A stretch of DNA of 41,067 nt from an uncultured Akkermansia sp. (lineage in GTDB: Bacteria > Verrucomicrobiota > Verrucomicrobiia > Verrucomicrobiales > Akkermansiaceae). Made by a program: the position numbers and the translations under genes. A model generated the notes under the pieces. It ran no database searches, was not told the origin of the DNA, and saw only the letters and a program-made list of their open reading frames with translations. Below, one piece after another: positions 9,420-17,446 of the stretch; positions within the stretch are counted from its first letter, which is position 1; every line of letters begins with the position of its first letter. The DNA lies in the NCBI GenBank assembly GCA_947626545.1, contig CANQSS010000018.1:1-41067 (forward strand), given 5' to 3'.

Positions 9420-10943
9420 ATGAATACGGGCGATTTAACACCGGTAGTACCGAGACGAGTGAGGGCGGTCTTCTTCATGTTGGTGGCGTGCTTTGCATTG
9501 TGGGGATTGCTCAACAATATGACCGACAATTTGGTGCCGGCATTTCAGAGAATTTTCACGATGGATCAGTCGCGAGCAGGGCTGGTGCAGGTGGCATTCT
9601 ACGGGGCCTACGCGGTGCTCGCAATTTTTGCCTCAATACTCATCGAAGAATTTTCGTATCGGGTGGGCGTGCTTATCGGTTTGGGGGTGTATATTGTCGG
9701 TGCGCTCATGTACATACCGGCCTGTGTAGAACAAAGCTTTGACATCTACTTCATCGCTATTTTTGTGGTGGCAGGCGGATGCTCGCTGTTGGAAACCACG
9801 TGCAACCCATACGTCATCTCGCTTGGACCGGAGAAGACGGCAGTGCGCCGATTGAACTTTGCGCAGGCCTTCAATCCCGTGGGGTCGATGGTGGGCATTG
9901 TGCTGGCGCAGCAGCTGATCCTGAGCAACCTGAATCCGGCCACGGCGGCGGATCGTGCTCAGATGGCGCCCGAGGCACGCGCTGCCATCATCAACGAGGA
10001 GTTGTTCTGGGTGTGCGCGCCGTACGTTGGACTATGCGCCATCGCCGTTCTCATTTGGCTTTTCTTCCTGAGGGGCGGCAAGAGCGAACAGGACGCAGGA
10101 GAGACAACCGGCGGCGGATTGCTGCGCGTATTGGTGGCGGCGGTATTTGCCGTAGGACCGCTTGTCGCGCTTTATTTTGCGTTTCCGGACATGAATAAAG
10201 TGCATTGGATACTCTGCGGGATGCTGGGTCCGGTAGCGTACATCGTCCTCATGGGCGGTTACAGGCGGATGCTGACGGCGTTGCTCAAGAAGCCGCGTTA
10301 TTGGTTCGGCGTGATAGCGCAGTTTTTCTACGTGGGGGTGCAGATTGCAGCGTGGACGTGGTTGAATGTGTATTGCCAGCGCGAGCTCGGAGTCAGCCCC
10401 GGAACGGCGGCCATCTACTACACCATCGCCATCAGCTTGTTCATCCTCTGTCGGTGGGTGGCTACCTACTACATGAAGAAGTACAATCCGGCGTCTATGA
10501 TGTCGCTGTTCGCCGTGGCTGCCATTGCGTGCTGCGCGGGGGTGATGTACCTGCCCAGCCATGTGCTTTTCAGCATCGGCGGGTTGCCATTCTCTGCCAA
10601 CGTGATTTGTCTGGTGGCGATGAGCGGGTGCATGAGCTTGATGTTCCCAACGATATACGGCATTGCACTGGGAGGACTGGACTCGCGCGTGGTGAAGCTC
10701 GGCGCTGCCGGGCTGATTATGGCGATTTTGGGCGGCGCCATCATCACACCGTGGATGGCGGACATTATTGGCAGTACAGATAGCTGCTGGCTGGCGCTCA
10801 CGCAGGGTTTCGACGCCACGTGGAGCACGGATCTGAAGACGAGCTCACAGGCGTTGCGCGCCTCCTTCATCGTGCCGGCCATCTGTTTTGCCGTTGTGCT
10901 GACGTACAGCCTCATGTTCCGCAAACCGGAGCAGACTCATTAA
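9420..10943 (+). CDS. fucP: L-fucose permease, MFS superfamily
   Basis: A 507-residue integral membrane protein with about 12 hydrophobic segments. It matches the FucP branch of the major facilitator family (proton symport of L-fucose). Typical features are the N-terminal [19 protein letters not shown] segment and [16 protein letters not shown] in the first half. It is longer than the 438-residue E. coli protein, mostly through a central loop near residues 165-235. The start at 9420 was preferred to 9390 because the promoter overlaps the upstream extension. fucI follows after 22 nt, so the two are probably co-transcribed and the transporter feeds FucI directly. Confidence 0.9.
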   Translation: MNTGDLTPVVPRRVRAVFFMLVACFALWGLLNNMTDNLVPAFQRIFTMDQSRAGLVQVAFYGAYAVLAIFASILIEEFSYRVGVLIGLGVYIVGALMYIPACVEQSFDIYFIAIFVVAGGCSLLETTCNPYVISLGPEKTAVRRLNFAQAFNPVGSMVGIVLAQQLILSNLNPATAADRAQMAPEARAAIINEELFWVCAPYVGLCAIAVLIWLFFLRGGKSEQDAGETTGGGLLRVLVAAVFAVGPLVALYFAFPDMNKVHWILCGMLGPVAYIVLMGGYRRMLTALLKKPRYWFGVIAQFFYVGVQIAAWTWLNVYCQRELGVSPGTAAIYYTIAISLFILCRWVATYYMKKYNPASMMSLFAVAAIACCAGVMYLPSHVLFSIGGLPFSANVICLVAMSGCMSLMFPTIYGIALGGLDSRVVKLGAAGLIMAILGGAIITPWMADIIGSTDSCWLALTQGFDATWSTDLKTSSQALRASFIVPAICFAVVLTYSLMFRKPEQTH

Positions 10944-10965
10944 TCTTTTCAACTCATCCATCATC

Positions 10966-12747
10966 ATGAAATACGATACATTACCCACCATCGGAATTCG
11001 TCCCACGATCGACGGACGCCGCCTCGGCGTGCGTGAGTCGCTGGAGGATCAGACCATGAACATGGCCAAGGCGGCTGCGGCTCTTATCGAAGCCAATGTG
11101 AAGCATGCCAACGGTCAGCCGGTCAAGTGCATCATCGCTGACACCTGTATCGGAGGACCGGCAGAGGCAGCGGCGGCCAACCAGAAGTTCCGCGAGAACA
11201 ACGTAGGTTGCTCACTGGCCGTCACGCCGTGCTGGTGCTACATTACCGAGACCTTTGAAACAGATCCTACGACCCCGAAGGCCATCTGGGGCTTCAACGG
11301 CACGGAGCGTCCCGGCGCTGTGTACCTGACCGCCGCGCTGGCCGGCTACGCGCAGAAGGGCGTGCCTGCTTTCTCCATTTACGGACACGACGTCCAGGAC
11401 AAGGACGACACGAGCATCCCCGCCGATGTGGCTGAGAAAATTCTGCGTTTTGCCCGCGCCGGCATTGCCGTGGCAACGCTGAAAGGGAAGGGTTACCTCT
11501 CCATCGGCGGCTGCGCCATGGGTATCGCCGGATCCATTCTCGACCATTCATTCTGGGAAAGCTACCTGGGCATGCGCGTGCAGCCGGTGGATATGACCGA
11601 AGTGAAGCGCCGCATGGATTTGGGCATCTACGACAAGAAGGAGTTTGAGCTGGCGCTGGAATGGGCGAAGAAGTACGTGAAGATCGGACCGGATCGCAAC
11701 CGCCCGGACCTCGTGCTCTCGCCGGAGGAGAAAGAGCGTACGTTGCGCGAGTCGCTGCTCATGATGATCATTTTCCGGGACATGATGCACGGCAACCCGT
11801 ACCTCAAGACGATTGATCGCGAGGAGGAGGGACTGGGATTCAACGCCATCTGCGGCGGCTTCCAAGGTCAACGCCATTGGACGGATTACTACCCGAACGG
11901 CGATATGGCCGAGTCGCTTCTCAACAGCACCTTCGATTGGAACGGCCCGCGCGAGGCCATCCCCTTTGCCACCGAGAACGATGCCATGAACGGCGTCTGC
12001 ATGCTCCTGCTCCATCAGCTGACAGGGCAGGCCGCCTGCTTCTCGGATATCCGCACTTACTGGTCGCCGGATGCCGTGAAGCGTGTGACCGGCTACACGA
12101 TGGAGGGACACGCGAAGGACGGCATCATGCACCTCATCAACTCCGGCTCCACGGCGCTGGATGGCAACATGCACTCCACCTCTCCGGACGGCAAGCCGAT
12201 CATGAAGAAAACCGGCGAGACGACGCAGGCGGATATCGAGGCGATGATGGGCGCTTCGGAGTGGTGCCCGGCCAACCGCGAGTACTTCCGCGGGGGCGGT
12301 TATTCGCTGCATTTTGTCTCCAAGGGCGATGTGCCCGTCACGATGATTCGCATGAATCTGGTGAAAGGGCAAGGTCCCGTGCTTGTCATTGCCGAGGGCT
12401 ATACCTGCTCCCTGCCGGAGGAGGTGAACAAAGTGCTCGACGAGCGCACCGACCCGGGCTGGCCGACTACGTGGTTCGCTCCGATTCTGACCGGGAAAGG
12501 CGCGTTTACCGATGTGTACTCGGTGATGGCCAACATGGGCGCCAATCACGGGGCATGGACGTACGGGCACGTGGGGGCGGACGTCATCACGCTGGCTTCC
12601 ATGCTACGCATCCCGGTGTATGCGCACAATGTGCCGCAGGAAAAAGTGTACCGTCCGGCAGCGTGGAACCTCTTTGGCACGACCGATCCCGAGGGCGCCG
12701 ATTTCCGTGCCTGCGCCAATTTCGGTCCCATTTACCAGAAGTACTAA
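10966..12747 (+). CDS. fucI: L-fucose isomerase
   Basis: A 593-residue cytosolic enzyme that interconverts L-fucose and L-fuculose. Its length is nearly that of E. coli FucI (591). The manganese and catalytic residues of that enzyme are at the same numbers: Glu337 (in FATENDAMN), Asp361 (in FSDIRTYW) and His528 (in GANHGAW). The N-terminus reads [19 protein letters not shown], typical of the family. It is second in the fucPIK run, and a strong intrinsic terminator follows within 50 bp, so fucK may be read partly from its own transcript or by read-through. Confidence 0.97.
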   Translation: MKYDTLPTIGIRPTIDGRRLGVRESLEDQTMNMAKAAAALIEANVKHANGQPVKCIIADTCIGGPAEAAAANQKFRENNVGCSLAVTPCWCYITETFETDPTTPKAIWGFNGTERPGAVYLTAALAGYAQKGVPAFSIYGHDVQDKDDTSIPADVAEKILRFARAGIAVATLKGKGYLSIGGCAMGIAGSILDHSFWESYLGMRVQPVDMTEVKRRMDLGIYDKKEFELALEWAKKYVKIGPDRNRPDLVLSPEEKERTLRESLLMMIIFRDMMHGNPYLKTIDREEEGLGFNAICGGFQGQRHWTDYYPNGDMAESLLNSTFDWNGPREAIPFATENDAMNGVCMLLLHQLTGQAACFSDIRTYWSPDAVKRVTGYTMEGHAKDGIMHLINSGSTALDGNMHSTSPDGKPIMKKTGETTQADIEAMMGASEWCPANREYFRGGGYSLHFVSKGDVPVTMIRMNLVKGQGPVLVIAEGYTCSLPEEVNKVLDERTDPGWPTTWFAPILTGKGAFTDVYSVMANMGANHGAWTYGHVGADVITLASMLRIPVYAHNVPQEKVYRPAAWNLFGTTDPEGADFRACANFGPIYQKY

Positions 12748-12756
12748 AAGTTCATC

Positions 12757-12793
12757 AGCGCCCCCGCCGTGCCACACAGCGGGGGCGCTTTTT
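12757..12793 (+). terminator. Intrinsic terminator after fucI
   Basis: GCGCCCCCGC (12758-12767) pairs perfectly with GCGGGGGCGC (12779-12788) around an 11-nt loop, followed by five T. It lies between fucI and fucK although both serve the same pathway, so it probably sets the FucK to FucI ratio. Confidence 0.85.
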
Positions 12794-12821
12794 AAATCCT
12801 CAACCCTGTCGGAAGGACGAT

Positions 12822-14243
12822 ATGAAATCAGTGCTATGCTTGGACTGCGGAGCGACGAATGTGCGCGCCATGGTGGTGAATGAACGCGGCGAAATTATCG
12901 CCAAAGCGGGGCGAGCCAACACCACAGGCCCCGGGGTGGAGGATGCGAGTTATCATGTGTGGAATGTGGAGCGCATTTTTTCGCAACTGGCGGAATGCTC
13001 TCGCGAGGCGCTGGCGCAGATCGAATCCGCCGGGGAAATCTGCGCCGTGACGATGACCACATTCGGAGTGGATGGGGCGCTGGTGGATGAGAGAGGAGAA
13101 TTGCTTTACCCGGTGATTTCGTGGAAATGCCCGCGCACGGCGGAGGTGATGAAAAACATCGGCAAATACATGAGTCCACGGAGGCTGAGCGGCATCTCCG
13201 GTGTGGGAGATTTCGCGTTCAATACCCTCTACAAGCTCGTATGGCTGCGTGAGAACAGGCCGGAACTCCTTGAACGTGCACATGCCTGGCTTTTCATCTC
13301 CAATATCCTGGCGTACCGGCTCACCGGCGTTATGGCAACGGATCGCACCATGGCCGGGACTTCTCAGATGACAGAACTTGCCAGCGGCACGTGGTCCCAA
13401 GAAATATTGGGGGCAGTAGGACTGCGCGACACCTTATTCCCTCGCATGGTGAATGCCGGGGAAGTGATTGGCGCGTTGCAGGCAACTGCGGCGGAAAAAC
13501 TGGGGGCGCCGGCAGGCGTGCCGGTGGTATCGGCGGGGCATGACACGCAGTTTGCGCTTTTCGGCAGCGGGGTGCAGGAGAACCAGCCTTTCCTTTCCAG
13601 CGGCACATGGGAGATCCTCATGCTGCGCACGGCGCACGCAAAACTCAGCGATGAGGATTACGATGCCGGAGCCACGGTGGAATACGACAGCCGCGCTGGT
13701 TTGCTCAACCCGGGGTTGCAATGGATTGCAAGCGGGATCATCGAGTGGGTGAAGAGCGCCTGCTACCGCGGCGAGCATTACGATGTCATGGATGCTGAAG
13801 CCGCCGCCATTCCGCCCGGCAGCGAAGGCGTGAGCTTGATTCCCGATTTCCTGCCCAGCGACCCTGTGCCCGGTTCCATCCGCGGGCTTATCCTCGGGCG
13901 TACCCGCGGGCACATCTACCGTGCCGCTATGGAAGCGCTCACGCTGCGCCTCAAGCGCCGCTTGCGCAAGCTGGAGAAAGTGGGCGGATTCACGGCGCAG
14001 GATTTGCTGCTTGTTGGCGGCGGTGCGCGCAACAAGGTGTGGACGCAAATGCGCGCGGACATGCTTGGCATCCCGGTGCGCGTCCCGAAGGTGACGGAAA
14101 GTACGGTATTGGGCGCGGCCATGTACGCCTTTGCCGGTGCAGGCGTGTACGCTTCCGCAGAAGCCGCGCGCGAGGCCTTCGGCATCACCTGCGACACGGT
14201 CCTTCCCGGCGAGCAACATGCCGCCTACTCTACTTGGGAATAG
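12822..14243 (+). CDS. fucK: L-fuculokinase (FGGY family)
   Basis: A 473-residue kinase of the FGGY carbohydrate kinase family. The N-terminal ATPase phosphate motif reads LCLDCGATNVRAMVV, followed by TTFGVDGALVDERG. The second lobe has SAGHDTQFALFGSG and LLVGGGARNKVWTQMRAD. Fuculose over rhamnulose as substrate is inferred mainly from the adjacent fucP and fucI. GGAAGGA ends 4 nt before the ATG at 12822. A longer upstream reading frame overlaps fucI and is not coding. A short ACGC/GCGT stem followed by CTTTTT near 14282-14306 may end the transcript. Confidence 0.93.
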   Translation: MKSVLCLDCGATNVRAMVVNERGEIIAKAGRANTTGPGVEDASYHVWNVERIFSQLAECSREALAQIESAGEICAVTMTTFGVDGALVDERGELLYPVISWKCPRTAEVMKNIGKYMSPRRLSGISGVGDFAFNTLYKLVWLRENRPELLERAHAWLFISNILAYRLTGVMATDRTMAGTSQMTELASGTWSQEILGAVGLRDTLFPRMVNAGEVIGALQATAAEKLGAPAGVPVVSAGHDTQFALFGSGVQENQPFLSSGTWEILMLRTAHAKLSDEDYDAGATVEYDSRAGLLNPGLQWIASGIIEWVKSACYRGEHYDVMDAEAAAIPPGSEGVSLIPDFLPSDPVPGSIRGLILGRTRGHIYRAAMEALTLRLKRRLRKLEKVGGFTAQDLLLVGGGARNKVWTQMRADMLGIPVRVPKVTESTVLGAAMYAFAGAGVYASAEAAREAFGITCDTVLPGEQHAAYSTWE

Positions 14244-14367
14244 CTCTTCCCTTCCTCATTAAACAATGAGTTGAGAGCGCACGCAAGGTGGGATGGCGTC
14301 TTTTTGTGCCGTTGACCTGTTGCACTCAATTTTGCAATCCACATCCAAATTTTTTGAAAATTTTTGC

Positions 14368-14395
14368 TTGACATCGCAGAAAATTGACCTATAGT
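14368..14395 (+). promoter_or_regulatory. Sigma70-type promoter upstream of the DUF2828 gene
   Basis: TTGACA (14368-14373), 16-nt spacer, TATAGT (14390-14395). Immediately upstream, AAATTTT-TTG-AAAATTT (14347-14363) is palindromic and could be an operator or an AT-rich UP element. The predicted start near 14402 gives a leader of about 200 nt. Confidence 0.65.
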
Positions 14396-14401
14396 GAGCG
14401 G

Positions 14402-14603
14402 CAAGGAAGCGCAAGACTGCGTCATCTTACCGTTTGGGAGACCACAGATATACGGATTTGCAATCACAGGGGTGTGCAGATTCATTCGGGAGTATAGGAA
14501 GGGGTCAATGGGGGGATGAAGAGAGCATGGCCTCGGGCGAGGCACCGTAGATTGCCGGGGGGGGAGTACGCCCGCAGAGAGGCACAACGAAAACTGAAAA
14601 GAG
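14402..14603 (+). other. Long leader of the DUF2828 gene, possible structured RNA
   Basis: A roughly 200-nt untranslated leader between a good promoter and the ATG at 14604. It is purine-rich with G runs and holds local stems such as GCCTC-GGGC-GAGGC near 14530-14545. I do not recognise a riboswitch class. Ro60-type genes in some bacteria have their Y RNA just upstream, so a non-coding RNA is possible. No diagnostic Y RNA motif was identified. Confidence 0.3.
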
Positions 14604-16142
14604 ATGAAGATAAGAGAGACATTTATGGACTCCGTTGAGACCGCATTAGGCGAGCTCAACAAGATGGAGCACACGGAGAACGGAGCGATGGGGTACAAAA
14701 CCACCCAAAGCGCGCTGCTGGATCTCAATTTCAAGACGGCATCGTACCGCAGTGCCGAGGCGGAGGAGATAGTGACGGACTTTGCAAAGGCGATGGAGGA
14801 AGACAGGTTGCTTGCGCTCAAATGGCTGTTTTTCGCGCGAGATATTCGCGGAGGTTTGGGCGAGCGACGTTTGTTTCGTATTGTACTTCGTTATCTGGGG
14901 GAAACACAGTCGGCACTGTCGATCAGGCTGTTGCCAATGGTGGCGGAGTATGGGCGATACGATGACATGATGCTCCTGTTGGATACGCCATGCCATGGAG
15001 CAGTCATCTCTCAAATCAAGGAGACCCTGACTGCTGACATCAAGGGCATGCAGAGAGAGGAGTCTGTTTCCCTGCTCGCCAAGTGGTTGCCTTCCATCAA
15101 TACGACATCCACAGAAACGCGCAAGATAGGTCGACGAATAGCAAGTGAGCTGAATCTTAGCGAGAAGGAATACAGAAAACTACTCTCTTCTCTTCGCCGG
15201 TATATCAATGTAGTCGAGCGCAAGATGTCCGGGAAGGAGTGGGGTGAGATCGATTACGCCAAGGTGCCATCGCGCGCCTCCATGATTTACAGGGGGGCAT
15301 TTCGTCGCCACGACGAAGAGAGATATGCGAAGTATGTCGCAAGCGTACAGAAAGGCGAGGCAAAAATCAACGCTGGCACGCTCTATCCGCACGACATTGT
15401 GCATCAATATGGGAATGTTGAGGTGCGGGATTCTGCGCCTGCCAGACTTTCTCCAACTCTTGAGGCTTTGTGGAGCAATTTGCCGAATACAATACAGGAC
15501 GACCAGAGGATGCTTGTCGTGCGCGATGGTTCCGGATCAATGCTTGCTTCCATAGGCAACACCGGAATCACTGCGATGGATTGCTCCACTGCTCTTGCCA
15601 TCTACTTTGCGGAACGCATGAGTGGGGAGTTTCGCGGAAAGTTCATCACTTTTTCCAGCCATCCGAAGCTTGTCGATATTTCTCATTGCGAAAGTTTGCG
15701 CGACAAACTTGAGCGAACGTACCAGGAGGACGAGTGCAGCAATACAAACATTCGCGCTGTTTTTCAGCTTATCCTGAAGGTAGCAGTGGAGCGCGAGATG
15801 CCACAGCAAGACATGCCCGGCGCAATTCTCATCCTGAGTGATATGGAATTTGACGGGCACTACTTCGTGTGGGATAGGGCGCTCTTCGAGGTTATCTCTG
15901 CAGAGTACGAGAAGAGCGGCTACAAGCTACCCAAGCTCATTTTTTGGAATTTGGCCTCGCGAACCAAGGTCATTCCTCTGACACAGAACGAACTTGGTGT
16001 CATCCTCGTCAGTGGTTTTTCCGTTCACTTGGCAGGAATGGTCATGTCGGCTCAACTAGACCCTTACAAGGCTCTTGTTGAGATACTTAACTCAGAAAGA
16101 TACGCACCGGTAGAAGAAATCATCAGATCATCTTCCGAATAG
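14604..16142 (+). CDS. DUF2828 protein with von Willebrand A domain, related to TROVE/Ro60
   Basis: A 512-residue cytosolic protein. The N-terminal half is helical (ENGAMGYKTTQSALLDLNF, then LFFARDIRGGLGERRLF), followed by PSRASMIYRGAFRRHDEERY and LYPHDIV, all typical of DUF2828. From about residue 300 there is a von Willebrand A fold with an intact metal-ion site: DGSGSM near 307, the Thr in SNTNIRAVF, and the Asp in ILSDMEFDG. The overall layout parallels TROVE/Ro60, which binds misfolded RNAs and Y RNAs, but the exact function of DUF2828 proteins is not established. It interrupts the fucose genes without an obvious link to them. It has its own strong promoter and long leader. Confidence 0.8.
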   Translation: MKIRETFMDSVETALGELNKMEHTENGAMGYKTTQSALLDLNFKTASYRSAEAEEIVTDFAKAMEEDRLLALKWLFFARDIRGGLGERRLFRIVLRYLGETQSALSIRLLPMVAEYGRYDDMMLLLDTPCHGAVISQIKETLTADIKGMQREESVSLLAKWLPSINTTSTETRKIGRRIASELNLSEKEYRKLLSSLRRYINVVERKMSGKEWGEIDYAKVPSRASMIYRGAFRRHDEERYAKYVASVQKGEAKINAGTLYPHDIVHQYGNVEVRDSAPARLSPTLEALWSNLPNTIQDDQRMLVVRDGSGSMLASIGNTGITAMDCSTALAIYFAERMSGEFRGKFITFSSHPKLVDISHCESLRDKLERTYQEDECSNTNIRAVFQLILKVAVEREMPQQDMPGAILILSDMEFDGHYFVWDRALFEVISAEYEKSGYKLPKLIFWNLASRTKVIPLTQNELGVILVSGFSVHLAGMVMSAQLDPYKALVEILNSERYAPVEEIIRSSSE

Positions 16143-16542
16143 CTGCATCACATTCCGTTACCGGCTACGGAAAGATGCAAATCGTTCGGACCAGTAGACT
16201 CGTTCAGCAAAAAGAGAATCAACCGGACATCTCGCGATGAAAAAAAGAGTCTAGTATCTCATTCCGCTACGGTCACAGAACAGAAAATCACCAACCCACT
16301 TTTAGGTGCTTACAGCAACCAAATTGCTCTGGCTTGAAACCAGTATACAAGCATCTAGCATACCCTATAGACTCGAACAGCAATTAGCTAAAGAGCCATC
16401 TGATCAATGGAATAGTACAGAGTCTAGACAGCTCCTCCCATCCCTTGGGCACGAACAGCAATTCGTTTTGGACAAAAGTCAGCGGTTTTCAAAACCGCCA
16501 AAAAAGGTGTCCGGTTGAGGGGTGGCGAGGAGCTGAAGGAAG
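16143..16542. ncRNA. Structured non-coding region between DUF2828 gene and fucA
   Basis: A 400-bp stretch between convergent genes with no credible gene. A nested hairpin lies just after the stop codon: TGCATC (16144-16149) with GATGCA (16174-16179), enclosing TTCCGT/ACGGAA. CGAACAGCAATT occurs twice (16374-16385 and 16452-16463). CAACCGGACA (16220-16229) is inverted at 16508-16517. GAGTCTA and TAGACTC elements recur and can form long-range stems. GCGGTTT/AAACCGC makes a tight hairpin at about 16482-16498. On the minus strand an RNA ending near 16243 would end in a run of T. Strand and boundaries are unknown. A Y-like RNA partner of the Ro60-related neighbour is one idea. Confidence 0.35.
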
Positions 16543-17370
16543 TTATAGCTCTTTTTGCCCTGCTGTGCCCATGGTGTAACCGTTGAAGGTGCGGGTGTTG
16601 TAGAGGGGCTGATTGTCGGGGACAGCGTAGCCGATATTTTTGCGGATGGCGAGGAAGTCCCTGACGCCTGCCTCGTCCACCTGATTGAGTTTGCCGCCGT
16701 GGAGAGAGGCGAGCAGCACCATCTTACAGTAGGCATCAGCATTTTCCATGAACCATTCGGCTTCTTCAATATGGCGGGCCCCGGTGATGACGCCGTGATT
16801 CTCCATAAAGACAACAGTGCTTTGGTGCGCGGCCTTGGCAACGGCTTGAGCGGTTTCTACGGAGCCGGGAGTGCCGTAGGGCGCCAGAGGAATGTGACCG
16901 AGGAAAATGTCGGCCTCTGGGTTGATGCCATTTGGCGGGGTGAGACCGGCGAAGAGGAAAGCATTGCAGCAGGGAGGATGCGCGTGGATGCATGCATTGA
17001 CCCCGACTTCCTTCATCATGGCAATGTGGGTCTTGACTTCGCTGGTGGCCGGGCGGTATCCGCAGAGTTGACCGGCACTCATGTCCACCAGGCAGATGTC
17101 TTCCACCGTCATGAAGCCTTTGGAGCAAAGAGTGGGCGAGCAGAGCAGCAAATCCTGCGCCACGCGCACGGAGAGATTGCCGCCGTTGCCATCCACAAAC
17201 TCGCGTTGCCAGAGGCGGCGTCCCATATCGACCATGCGTTGCTTGATGACAAGCAGTTCAGAAGAATTAAAGAAAGCGTCAATTTCTTCGCGCGTCTGCG
17301 GATTGTAATCTTGCCAGGGAAAGATCTTTTCAGGCAGGGCGGGTTTGATGTAGAGCTCCGGGTTAGCCAT
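16543..17370 (-). CDS. fucA: L-fuculose-1-phosphate aldolase (class II)
   Basis: A 275-residue zinc aldolase of the class II/AraD-FucA fold that splits L-fuculose 1-phosphate to dihydroxyacetone phosphate and L-lactaldehyde. The active-site set is visible: Glu111 (TSEVKTH), His129 and His131 (IHAHP) and His192 (ENHGV). The 61-residue gap between the last two histidines equals that in E. coli FucA. It is longer than the E. coli enzyme (215) through an N-terminal extension. Rhamnulose-1-phosphate aldolase is the alternative; the fucPIK context favours fucose. It is on the opposite strand and separate from fucPIK. TTGTAA, 17 nt, TAAATT upstream on the minus strand may be its promoter. Confidence 0.85.
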   Translation of the reverse strand: MANPELYIKPALPEKIFPWQDYNPQTREEIDAFFNSSELLVIKQRMVDMGRRLWQREFVDGNGGNLSVRVAQDLLLCSPTLCSKGFMTVEDICLVDMSAGQLCGYRPATSEVKTHIAMMKEVGVNACIHAHPPCCNAFLFAGLTPPNGINPEADIFLGHIPLAPYGTPGSVETAQAVAKAAHQSTVVFMENHGVITGARHIEEAEWFMENADAYCKMVLLASLHGGKLNQVDEAGVRDFLAIRKNIGYAVPDNQPLYNTRTFNGYTMGTAGQKEL

Positions 17371-17446
17371 GGTCGTACGAGAATGAAAGTGGATGTGTAT
17401 AATTTATGATGAAAGGAAGGAAATTACAAGTATGGAATACGAAAAA

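Noticed and set aside
11877..12821. Upstream extension of fucK across fucI
   Set aside because: It is an out-of-frame reading of fucI; fucK has its own Shine-Dalgarno sequence and ATG at 12822.
14347..14363. Single AAATTTT-TTG-AAAATTT palindrome as a third invertible-promoter site
   Set aside because: It resembles the 8-3-8 sites but has no inverted partner nearby; an operator or UP element is simpler.
16330..16390. tRNA gene or true tRNA-like domain, suggested by GTTCGAGTC on the minus strand
   Set aside because: The bases around it do not form a T-arm stem, and no acceptor, D-arm and anticodon-arm set could be assembled.
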